From Nemertoderma westbladi (taxonomy: Eukaryota; Xenacoelomorpha; Nemertodermatida; Nemertodermatidae), in the NCBI GenBank assembly GCA_032718475.1, contig JAUCBJ010008588.1:1-58581 (forward strand): DNA of 58,581 nt, given 5' to 3'. Every line of letters begins with the position of its first letter. Position 1 is the stretch's first letter. The position numbers were made by a program, and so were the translations under genes. Below, one piece after another: positions 10,001 to 22,000 of this stretch. Under the pieces are notes generated by a model. It worked only from the letters and a program-made list of their open reading frames with translations. It did no database searches and was not told the origin of the DNA.

Positions 10001-13000
10001 CAATAAATGATAACAGTACAAGCACTGAAACAAGATGTACAGTAAAATGTGGGTGCCTTTAGTTGATCTTGTGACCGCCACTTTCATTACATACAGTACT
10101 ATCAGTAGGCCCTATATTAGTTACAAAATATTACCATAGATGGGGTCCATCTTTCCTACAACAACTACCTATTAGCTCTATAAAGAGCCAGTTTCGTAAT
10201 GAATATTATTATTAGTGTATATATATTAAAGTGACTCACTTTTAGTTTTAGATAAAACCTTTTGTATTCGGCAAGTGACTCATTGGCAAGGATGTTTTAC
10301 GTTACGTTACGTTACGGTATTACGTCACGTTACGGTTGAAAAACTGAACTTTTTACGTTACGATATTACATTACGGAATAATTTCCAAATTACGTTACGT
10401 TACTGTATTCCGAAAAAAATAATTGCGTATTACCGAAAATACCGTAACGTAATAACCGGTTCAGATTCCATAGGACCACAAAGAGATATTTAAAGTTTCA
10501 TCCTATTTTTGTCTGAAAATCGGAAAATTATAGTTTCAATGTTTTGAAATTGCAAATTAACTTAACAAAAAAATAACTTTAAATTGGTAGAACGGCTTGG
10601 CTTGTGTTGTAATAGGTTGTCATAAATAAGACATACAGGTAGCCGCTAGCCCTGTAGGTAGGCCTACCATATGTAACCTACTGACCTGTCCTGTAAATCT
10701 ATGATCTATACCATTACAGCATACTGCGTTATTATAGGCTACAGCTAGGATAGAGCAGAGACTCAGTATAAATAGTTCAGTCAGTAACCCTAGTTAGCTT
10801 AACATTAATTAAAACGTAATGTTTAATTAAAACTTAATTTAACTATTAATTAATTATTAATTAAAACTTCATCATAAATAACTGTTGAAGCCAGGAAGCT
10901 GGCTATAAGGATACCGTGTACAGACAAAAAAAACCTAAAAGCATTTAGCTTTATATTGAATAGCTAGAACGTTCAAGTGAAAGTTTTTTGTCGAAAGATT
11001 TACTTTTTTGTCCAAAATTATTGTTTGGTAGCTAAAAAAAATATTACGATATTACGTTACGGTTTACGGTAAAAATATACAGTAATATTACGTTACGGTA
11101 TTGAAAAAGCTATTACGTTACGGTTTACGTTACGGAAAAATATTGAGCTACGGTATTCCTGAAAAGATACCGTAACGTAACGTAATGACATCCTTGCTCA
11201 TTGGGTGAATGACTGCACTGTACCCCGCCCCAATGAGACTGAAATTATTTCAATGACTGCTTACTATGTGGGATAATATATTGAATCTATAACTGAAACT
11301 GTAAAAGAAATTTTATCGCGATCAAAACTGAAACTGAAACTGAAATGCTCAATTTTGTAATACTGAAACTGTAACTGTAACTGAAACGTTACACTTTGTA
11401 ATACTGAAACTGTAACTGTAACTGAAATGTTACACTTTGTAATACTGAAACTGTAACTGTAACTGAAATGCAAAACTTTGAATACTGAAACTGTAACTGT
11501 AACTGAAATTAGTTAGAATTGATTCAGTTCTCAACACTACTAACTGCTGAGGATACCAAATCTCTGGATGGCACATTCACAAGAATGCTACGCCGGGTTC
11601 ATTGTGTCAAGTACAATGCACACATCTCCAACCAGACACTATATAACATTGGAGGTGTCTCATTGGTTCCCCCAAGCTTGACACTAGAACAAAATCGCCT
11701 CCGCTTTGCAGGACATTGCTTTCGCCGTGAGGACCAGCCAGTGCATAATCTTGTACTTTGGCAGCCTCATGGAGTGAATAAGCATGGTGGACAGCCCATG
11801 ACTTTCTTGAGACGCATCTTAAAGGACACTGGCCTTAAAGATGCGGATGATCTAGCAAATGTCATGGGTGATAGGGAGTTGTGGCGGTGCAATTTTGTTG
11901 ACAAGCCGGCACAGCATTCTTAAAAATGCAGCTGCAATGCAGCATGCCGATCCTAGTAGTAGTAGTAGTGGGGGGCTCTGACCCCTTAAAATTGTTGTTG
12001 TATTAAGAGAGACTTGTGTACTAAAATATTATATTATGGTGAAGTACAGGATGCGTAGTAGAAATTTCTGAGGTTAACAAATATTTAATGTAAATAACGC
12101 AATAGTTTTTTTTTATAGTTTTGTATTTGCCATAGTTTTTATTTGTACGTGATCCCCTTAAAGATTTTTTTTACATTTTGTAATCTTTTGCATTTTGTAA
12201 TCAATTTTGATTGTAATCCAGATAACATTAGAACTGGCTTCATAGTAGTCTCTGAATATGAAACCAGTTTTAAATTTCACATACAATTTCCGGAGATATA
12301 TGAAAAATTCAAACGCAACTTTATAGACGTAAATCGTTACCATTAATTCTAAAACAGAACAATAAATCAGAATATAAACAAGACGTTCTACCTACTCCAA
12401 CCAACTCTACCTACCTCTAACTCTATAGCAAATGGAGCGGAAAAAATGAATTCGCCACCAGCGGGGAATCAGAATTATATATAGGATAAGCCTATTTCTT
12501 CTCAAAATATATCCATTTGAATTTTGATAATTCCGACAATTCTCGGTGTGGGAAATATTAAACTGATTTCATCAGACACTGAATATGAAGCCGGTTAATT
12601 AAAAAGGCAATTGTCTAGAAGAGATATTGCGCCACCCAGGGACGCAGCGGTTACTATGGACTATATTTACCCCATTATATTTAGATGTCGGAGTGAGTGA
12701 AGATGATACGCCTCTAGCAGCAACCGCGGTATCCGAGACTTCCGGTAAGGTTGGACGGGCGCGTCCGTCGTCTGGGATACTTTGCGTTGTCGAGAATCGC
12801 ACCAGAAGTCTGGGGAAGTTGTCCCGAACCCAGTTGAAGGATCCACTACCGGCGTACATGGAGGGTGAGTCATTTATTTTTTATTTCCGTACATGTTTCA
12901 TGTACGGAAATTATATAAATTTAAATTATATATATTGAATATTTATATATATATTATATAAAATGAAATTATATAATTTACCAGTATACCGCATTAGTCT

Positions 13001-16000
13001 ACAAAATTGGCTTTCCTGTGGATTATGTTTTTTTAATTTTTATTGTTTTAATAAATTATCCTAACTTATATCCTGTCTGCCTAGATAAACGCCCGTGGTT
13101 GGCTGCCCAGAGCGCCGGTAATTTACCTGTTAGATCTGTTTCCCCTGCGAATACAGAACAACCAATCAGAGTGGCCGTTACACAATACACCGAGGGGGAT
13201 CCACCAATCAGATCTTCGTTTCGGAGTGTGGCCGAACTTAGTGAATCACTGGTAGAGGATGCATTCAATGAAGTGTTTCAGTATCATATTCACGGTTGGT
13301 TTTATGTCTACCCGGCCGCGGCCTATGCTGTAAATAATTACCACCATAGGCTACATAACACTTACTGCTAAAATCAGTACGTTGGAACTTAGAGTACTCA
13401 ATCTACTATCCAAAGCTACTGTATATGGATTTAAAACGATACTATAGTGAACCATTCAAATTTTTTCAACACAACAACCACACAGGTTCTACTGTACTGT
13501 ACTATTGTACCGTTTCTGGGTACTGGTTGTCTGGCTACTCTAAAAGTATTAGTATTTCCTCATAGACGACTCATCTGAACGAGCCCTTCCCAGTCGGCCA
13601 ATCACAGCGCGTTCTGCAATAGCCAGAGGGACCCAATCTCGTATCGGTTCAGCTTTTACCGACACCAGTTGCTATGGTTCCATGGCGCCGTTATCACGAC
13701 TATCTGAAGTTGATCTCGATTCCGAAGTTTCAGCGTGTGAGTACGAAATATTTACGCCATAGTTTGTGTATAAAGTAGCACTTTATATAATTACACAACA
13801 AGGGTCGTATAAAGTAGCACTTTATATATATAATTACACAACGAGGGTCGTATAAAGTAGCACTTTATATATATAATTACACAACAAGGGTCGTATAAAG
13901 TAGCACTTTATATATATAATTACACAACGAGGGTCGTATAAAGTAGCACTTTATATATATAATTACACAACGAGGGTCGTATAAAGTAGCACTTTATATA
14001 TATAATTACACAACGAGGGTCGTATAAAGTAGCACTTTATATATATAATTACACAACGAGGGTCGTATAAAGTAGCACTTTATATATATAATTACACAAC
14101 GAGGGTCGTATAAAGTAGCACTTTATATATATATTTACACAACGAGGGTCGTATAAAGTAGCACTTTATATATATAATTACACAACGAGGGTCGTATAAA
14201 GTAGCACTTTATATATATATTTACACAACGAGGGTCGTATAAAGTAGCACTTTATATATATAATTACACAACGAGGGTCGTATAAAGTAGCACTTTATAT
14301 ATATATTTACACAACGAGGGTCGTATAAAGTAGCACTTTATATATATAATTACACAACGAGGGTCGTATAAAGTAGCACTTTATATATATAATTACACAA
14401 CGAGGGTCGTATAAAGTAGCACTTTATATATATAATTACACAACGAGGGTCGTATAAAGTAGCACTTTATATATATAATTACACAACGAGGGTCGTATAA
14501 AGTAGCACTTTATATATATAATTACACAACGAGGGTCGTATAAAGTAGCACTTTATATATATAATTACACAACGAGGGTCGTATAAAGTAGCACTTTATA
14601 TATATAATTACACAACGAGGGTCGTATAAAGTAGCACTTTATATATATAATTACACAACGAGGGTCGTATAAAGTAGCACTTTATATATATATTTACACA
14701 ACGAGGGTCGTATAAAGTAGCACTTTATATATATAATTACACAACGAGGGTCGTATAAAGTAGCACTTTATATATATATTTACACAACGAGGGTCGTATA
14801 AAGTAGCACTTTATATATATAATTACACAACGAGGGTCGTATAAAGTAGCACTTTATATATATATTTACACAACGAGGGTCGTATAAAGTAGCACTTTAT
14901 ATATATAATTACACAACGAGGGTCGTATAAAGTAGCACTTTATATATATATTTACACAACGAGGGTCGTATAAAGTAGCACTTTATATATATAATTACAC
15001 AACGAGGGTCGTATAGTAGACAACTGATAGGCTATGTAATTTTATTCCCTAATTGGGACATTATCTATCAGTTGAAAAATAATTAAACAAATAATTCTAA
15101 CAAAAAATTTATCAACAACTGTTTTCAAAAAAAATTTGATTTTAACAGATAGTTTTATTTTTATGTTTAACAGTCAGTTATGTAAATAATAACTCGGTTG
15201 TTAAATAATTCCATAAAATATTATTTGAACTGCAGCAATTTTAGGTAAACTTAATTCCGATGGAGAATCCTCGACGGAATCGGAACCGGACTTCCCTGTA
15301 AATCCGGCATTCCGTCGCTACAAACAGAGGGATTTTACGTGTTTGAGAGGCGTCGAAGAGTTCAAACGGTTCCTAAAAGGAACTTATGGGATCAACTGTT
15401 GGAAACTTTGGGTTGATGTTGACCAGGCTAAGAGAACATTGAAGGATGACATTGACATACAGAAGTAGGTTGTGCATGCGCATAATTACAATAAACATAA
15501 AACTACCAGTTACAGACTTGTCTACCAGACTCGGGTAACGCTTGTAGGAGTCACTTTTGGATTGTTCTGACACCCGAGACGCCAAGTCCACCTGCGAGTT
15601 ATCATGTCAATTTAGTTTTAAATATTTTCCAGGAAACTTTAAATAATATGCCAACCAACAATTATTAATATTTTGTAGATTGATTATTTCGAATTATGTT
15701 GAATTCCATAAATAGTCAATCCACAATCTGTAAAGTCTTTTATTTGTAACATTTTTTCACCTTCAAATTTTTATACTTTCATGAAGGCCTATTTTCTATT
15801 TTCATCGCAGATTTATAAACGATATGAAAGACAAATATTTGTATGTTGGCAGTGAAGATCAACTTTCTCCCCACTCCCTCCGTAACTTGGGCTTGGATGG
15901 CCCTCTGCAGTGGTCCTGGACACAGCTTACCAATCTCCAAGACAAACTCATCGAGCCATTACTTCTTTATTGGTGAGCAATTCTCTTACACAAATTTAAA

Positions 16001-19000
16001 ATTTAAATTCTGAATTAGAAATGTAATCTTATGAAATGTACGAACATTTATTTGCAGGGGGCCCCGATTTCTTTCGGACCAGGAACATCGCCATTCTCGT
16101 CAGCTATCGGCTAATTATAATTACCGGCGGCAGTGCCAGATACAACCGCCACCGAGTAGACCCTCGTCTGGGATCAATCCACATCCTAAACTAGCAAATA
16201 ACCTGCCTCTAAGACCCCAATCTTGTGTTCCAAGGTAAAACAGCTTAGATAGATATTTAGACGAAATGGTACCTTATATGATTATAATTACTTACTATTT
16301 GCATGGTTATTAATATTGTTAGAAATCTGTTATTACATAGATATGAAATACACTATTTACTTGTATAAAAATTTCTTATTTTGGGGAATTACATCCTTTA
16401 ATTTTCGTTTGTTAGTATCCAAAGATCCCAACCGGAACCGTTGTTAAGGAAACAAATAGAGGCCAAACTATTCCAAAACCAGTTGCCTAACATTTCCGAA
16501 CAAATAAAGGCAGCGAGGGTTGAACTTCGTCGTAAATCTGCTTTTATTAGCAAGAAATCTGGAAGTGGTCAAAAGAGAAGAAAAAGTTCCAGAACAAACA
16601 GTGTAAGGTTGGTTACAGGTCAAAAGAGAAGGAAAAGTACCAGAACAAACAGTGTAAGGTTGGTTACAGGTCAAAAGAGAAGAAAAAGTACCAGAACAAA
16701 CAGTGTAAGGTTGGTTACAGGTCAAAAGAGAAGGAAAAGTGCCAGAACAAACAGTGTAGGGTTGGTTACAGGTCAAAAGAGAAGAAAAAGTACCAGAACA
16801 AACAGTGTAAGGTTGGTTACAGGTCAAAAGAGAAGGAAAAGTGCCAGAACAAACAGTGTAGGGTTGGTTACAGGTCGGAAGAGAAGGAAAAGTACCAGAA
16901 CAAACAGTGTAGGGTTGGTTACAGGTCGGAAGAGAAGGAAAAGTACCAGAACAAACAGTGTAAGGTTGGTTACAGGTCAAAAGAGAAGGAAAAGTGCCAG
17001 AACAAACAGTGTAGGGTTGGTTACAGGTAAGAAGAGAAGGAAAAGTGCCAGAACAAACAGTGTAAGATTGGTTACAGGTCAAAAGAGAAGGAAAAGTGCC
17101 AGAACAAACAGTGTAGGGTTGGTTACAGGTCGGAAGAGAAGGAAAAGTGCCAGAACAAACAGTGTAGGGTTGGTTACAGGTCGGAAGAGAAGGAAAAGTA
17201 CCAGAACAAACAGTGTAAGGTTGGTTACAGGTCAAAAGCGAAGAAAAAGTACCAGAACAAACAGTGTAAGGTTGGTTACAGGTCAAAAGAGAAGGAAAAG
17301 TGCCAGAACAAACAGTGTAGGGTTGGTTACAGGTCGGAAGAGAAGGAAAAGTGCCAGAACAAACAGTGTAGGGTTGGTTACAGGTCGGAAGAGAAGGAAA
17401 AGTACCAGAACAAACAGTGTAAGGTTGGTTACAGGTCAAAAGAGAAGGAAAAGTGCCAGAACAAACAGTGTAGGGTTGGTTACAGGTAAGAAGAGAAGGA
17501 AAAGTGCCAGAACAAACAGTGTAAGATTGGTTACAGGTCAGAAGAGAAGAAAAAGTGCAAGAACAAACAGTGTAAGGTTGGTTACAGGTCAAAAGCGAAG
17601 AAAAAGTTCCAGAACAAACAGTGTAGGGTTGGTTACAGGTCAAAAGAGAAGGAAAAGTGCCAGAACAAACAGTGTAGGGTTGGTTACAGGTAAGAAGAGA
17701 AGGAAAAGTGCCAGAACAAACAGTGTAAGGTTGGTTACAGGTCAAAAGAGAAGGAAAAGTGCCAGAACAAATAGTGTAAGGTTAGTTATAGGTCAGAAGA
17801 GAAGGAAAAGTGCCAGAACAAACAGTGTAAGGTTGGTTACAGGTCAGAAGAGAAGGGAAAGTGCAAGAACAAACAGTGTAAGATTGGTTACAGGTCAAAA
17901 GAGAAGAAAAAGTGCAAGAACAAACAGTGTAAGATTGGTTACAGGTCAGAAGAGAAGAAAAAGTGCAAGAACAAACAGTGTAAGGTTGGTTACAGGTCAA
18001 AAGAGAAGGAAAAGTGCCAGAACAAACAGTGTAGGGTTGGTTACAGGTCAAAAGAGAAGGAAAAGTGCCAGCACAAACAGTGTAGGGTTGGTTACAGGTC
18101 AAAAGAGAAGGAAAAGTGCCAGAACAAATAGTGTAAGGTTAGTTATAGGTCAGAAGAGAAGGAAAAGTGCCAGAACAAACAGTGTAAGGTTGGTTACAGG
18201 TCAGAAGAGAAGGGAAAGTGCAAGAACAAACAGTGTAAGATTGGTTACAGGTCAAAAGAGAAGAAAAAGTGCAAGAACAAACAGTGTAAGATTGGTTACA
18301 GGTCAAAAGAGAAGGAAAAGTGCCAGAACAAACAGTGTAGGGTTGGTTACAGGTCGGAAGAGAAGGAAAAGTACCAGAACAAACAGTGTAAGGTTGGTTA
18401 CAGGTCAAAAGAGAAGGAAAAGTGCCAGAACAAACAGTGTAGGGTTGGTTACAGGTAAGAAGAGAAGGAAAAGTGCCAGAACAAACAGTGTAAGATTGGT
18501 TACAGGTCAGAAGAGAAGAAAAAGTGCAAGAACAAACAGTGTAAGGTTGGTTACAGGTCAAAAGCGAAGAAAAAGTTCCAGAACAAACAGTGTAGGGTTG
18601 GTTACAGGTCAGAAGAGAAGGAAAAGTACCAGAACAAACAGTGTAAGGTTGGTTACAGGTCAAAAGAGAAGGAAAAGTGCCAGAACAAACAGTGTAGGGT
18701 TGGTTACAGGTAAGAAGAGAAGGAAAAGTGCCAGAACAAACAGTGTAAGATTGGTTACAGGTCAGAAGAGAAGAAAAAGTGCAAGAACAAACAGTGTAAG
18801 GTTGGTTACAGGTCAAAAGCGAAGAAAAAGTTCCAGAACAAACAGTGTAGGGTTGGTTACAGGTCAAAAGAGAAGGAAAAGTGCCAGAACAAACAGTGTA
18901 GGGTTGGTTACAGGTAAGAAGAGAAGGAAAAGTGCCAGAACAAACAGTGTAAGGTTGGTTACAGGTCAAAAGAGAAGGAAAAGTGCCAGAACAAATAGTG

Positions 19001-22000
19001 TAAGGTTAGTTATAGGTCAGAAGAGAAGGAAAAGTGCCAGAACAAACAGTGTAAGGTTGGTTACAGGTCAGAAGAGAAGGGAAAGTGCAAGAACAAACAG
19101 TGTAAGATTGGTTACAGGTCAAAAGAGAAGAAAAAGTGCAAGAACAAACAGTGTAAGGTTGGTTACAGGTCAGAAGAGAAGGAAAAGTGCAAGAACAAAC
19201 AGTGTAAGATTGGTTACAGGTCAAAAGAGAAGAAAAAGTGCCAAAAACAAACAGTGTAAGGTTGGTTACAGGTCAGAAGAGAAGGAAAAGTACCAGAACA
19301 AACAGTGTAAGGTTGGTTACAGGTCAGAAGAGAAGGAAAAGTGCCAGAACAACTAGTGTAAGGTTGGTTACAGGTCAGAAGAGAAGGAAAAGTGCCAGAA
19401 CAAACAGTGTAAGATTGGTTACAGGTCAGAAGAGAAGGAAAAGTGCAAGAACAAACAGTGTAAGATTGGTTACAGGTCAGAAGAGAAGGAAAAGTGCCAG
19501 AACAACTAGTGTAAGGTTGGTTACAGGTCAGAAGAGAAGGAAAAGTGCCAGAACAAACAGTGTAAGATTGGTTACAGGTCAGAAGAGAAGGAAAAGTGCC
19601 AGAACATCTAGTGTAAGGTTGGTTACAGGTCAGAAGAGAAGGAAAAGTGCCAAAAACAAACAGTGTAAGGTTGGTTACAGGTCAGAAGAGAAGGAAAAGT
19701 GCCAGAACAACTAGTGTAAGGTTGGTTACAGGTCAGAAGAGAAGGAAAAGTGCAAGAACAAACAGTGTAAGATTGGTTACAGGTCAGAAGAGAAGGAAAA
19801 GTGCCAGAACATCTAGTGTAAGGTTGGTTACAGGTCAGAAGAGAAGGAAAAGTGCCAAAAACAAACAGTGTAAGGTTGGTTACAGGTCAGAAGAGAAGGA
19901 AAAGTGCCAAAAACAAACAGTGTAAGGTTGGTTACAGGTCAGAAGAGAAGGAAAAGTGCTTGAACAAACAGTGTAGGGTTGGTTACAGGTCAAAAGAGAA
20001 GGAAAAGTGCCAGAACAAACTGTGTAAGGTTAGTTAGTTATAGGTCAGAAGAGAAGGAAATGTGCCAGAACAAATAGTGTAAGGTTAGTTAGTTATAGGT
20101 CAGAAGAGAAGGAAAAGTGCCAGAACAAACTGTGTAAGGTTAGTTAGTTATAGGTCAGAAGAGAAGGAAATGTGCCAGAACAAATAGTGTAAGGTTGGTT
20201 ACAGGTCAAAAGAGAAGGAAAAGTGCCAGAACAAACAGTGTAAGGTTGGTTATAGGTCAGAAGAGAAGGAAAAGTGCCAGAACAAACAGTGTAAGATTGG
20301 TTACAGGTCAAAAGAGAAGGAAAAGTGCCAAAAACAAACAGTGTAAGATTGGTTACAGGTCAGAAGAGAAGGAAAAGTGCCGGAACAAACAGTGCAAGGT
20401 TGGTTACAGATCAGAAGAGAAGGAAAAGTGCCAGAACAAACAGTGTAAGATTGGTTACAGGTCAGAAGAGAAGGAAAAGTGCCAAAAACAAACAGTGTAA
20501 GGTTGGTTACAGGTCAAAAGAGAAGGAAAAGTGCCAGAACAAACAGTGCAAGGTTGGTTACAGATCAGAAGAGAAGGAAAAGTGCCAGAACAAATAATGT
20601 AAGGTTGGTTACAGGTCAGAAGAGAAGGAAAAGTGCCAAAAACAAACAGTGTAAGGTTGGTTACAGGTCAGAAGAGAAGGAAAAGTGCCAGAACAAACAG
20701 TGTAAGATTGGTTACAGGTCAGAAGAGATGGAAAAGTGCCAAAAACAAACAGTGTAAGATTGGTTACAGGTCAGAAGAGAAGGAAAAGTGCCAAAACAAA
20801 CAGTATAAGTTTGGTTACAGGTCAGAAGAGAAGGAAAAGTACCGGAACAAACAGTGCAAGGTTGGTTACAGATCAGAAGAGAAGGAAAAGTGCCAGAACA
20901 AACAGTGTAAGATTGGTTACAGGTCAGAAGAGTAGGAAATGTGCCAGAACAAACAGTGTAAGGTTGGTTACAGGTCAGAAGAGAAGGAAAAGTGCCATAA
21001 ACAAACAGTGTAAGGTTGGTTACAGGTCAGAAGAGAAGGAAAAGTGCCAAAACAAACAGTGTAAGATTGGTTACAGGTCAGAAGAGTAGGAAATGTGCCA
21101 GAACAAACAGTGTAAGGTTGGTTACAGATCAGAAGAGAAGGAAAAGTGCCAGAACAAACAGTGTAAGATTGGTTACAGGTCAGAAGAGTAGGAAATGTGC
21201 CAGAACAAACAGTGTAAGGTTGGTTACAGGTCAGAAGAGAAGGAAAAGTGCCAAAACAAACAGTGTAAGATTGGTTACAGGTCAGAAGAGTAGGAAATGT
21301 GCCAGAACAAACAGTGTAAGGTTGGTTACAGATCAGAAGAGAAGGAAAAGTGCCAGAACAAACAGTGTAAGATTGGTTACAGGTCAGAAGAGTAGGAAAT
21401 GTGCCAGAACAAACAGTGTAAGGTTGGTTACAGGTCAGAAGAGAAGGAAAAGTGCCAAAAACAAACAGTGTAAGGTTGGTTATAGGTCAGAAGAGAAGGA
21501 AAAGTGCCAGAACAAACAGTGTAAGATTGGTTACAGGTCAGAAGAGTAGGAAATGTGCCAGAACAAACAGTGTAAGGTTGGTTACAGGTCAGAAGAGAAG
21601 GAAAAGTGCCAAAAACAAACAGTGTAAGGTTGGTTACAGGTCAGAAGAGAAGGAAAAGTGCCAAAACAAACAGTGTAAGATTGGTTACAGGTCAGAAGAG
21701 AAGGAAAAGTACCGGAACAAACAGTGCAAGGTTGGTTACAGATCAGAAGAGAAGGAAAAGTGCCAGAACAAACAGTGTAAGGTTGGTTACAGGTCAGAAG
21801 AGAAGGAAAAGTGCCAAAACAAACAGTATAAGTTTGGTTACAGGTCAGAAGAGAAGGAAAAGTACCGGAACAAACAGTGCAAGGTTGGTTACAGATCAGA
21901 AGAGAAGGAAAAGTGCCAGAACAAACAGTGTAAGATTGGTTACAGGTCAGAAGAGTAGGAAATGTGCCAGAACAAACAGTGTAAGGTTGGTTACAGGTCA

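Noticed and set aside
10287-11196. TTACG runs as telomere-like repeats
   Set aside because: The runs are inverted at the two ends of an element with 8-base target duplications, so they are transposon termini.
12627-12938. 103-codon frame beginning at 12627 as a complete small gene
   Set aside because: Its useful part is explained as RGS22 exon 3 (12685-12864) with an acceptor and a GTGAGT donor; the rest is intron.
13768-15015. CRISPR-like array
   Set aside because: Repeats are directly contiguous with no unique spacers, and the setting is an animal gene intron.
16468-19224. Long minus-strand frames TCNQPYTVCSGTFPSLL and the many + strand frames of the 51-bp array as separate genes
   Set aside because: They follow automatically from a stop-free unit with a period divisible by three. 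They have no start context, splice logic or unique ends.
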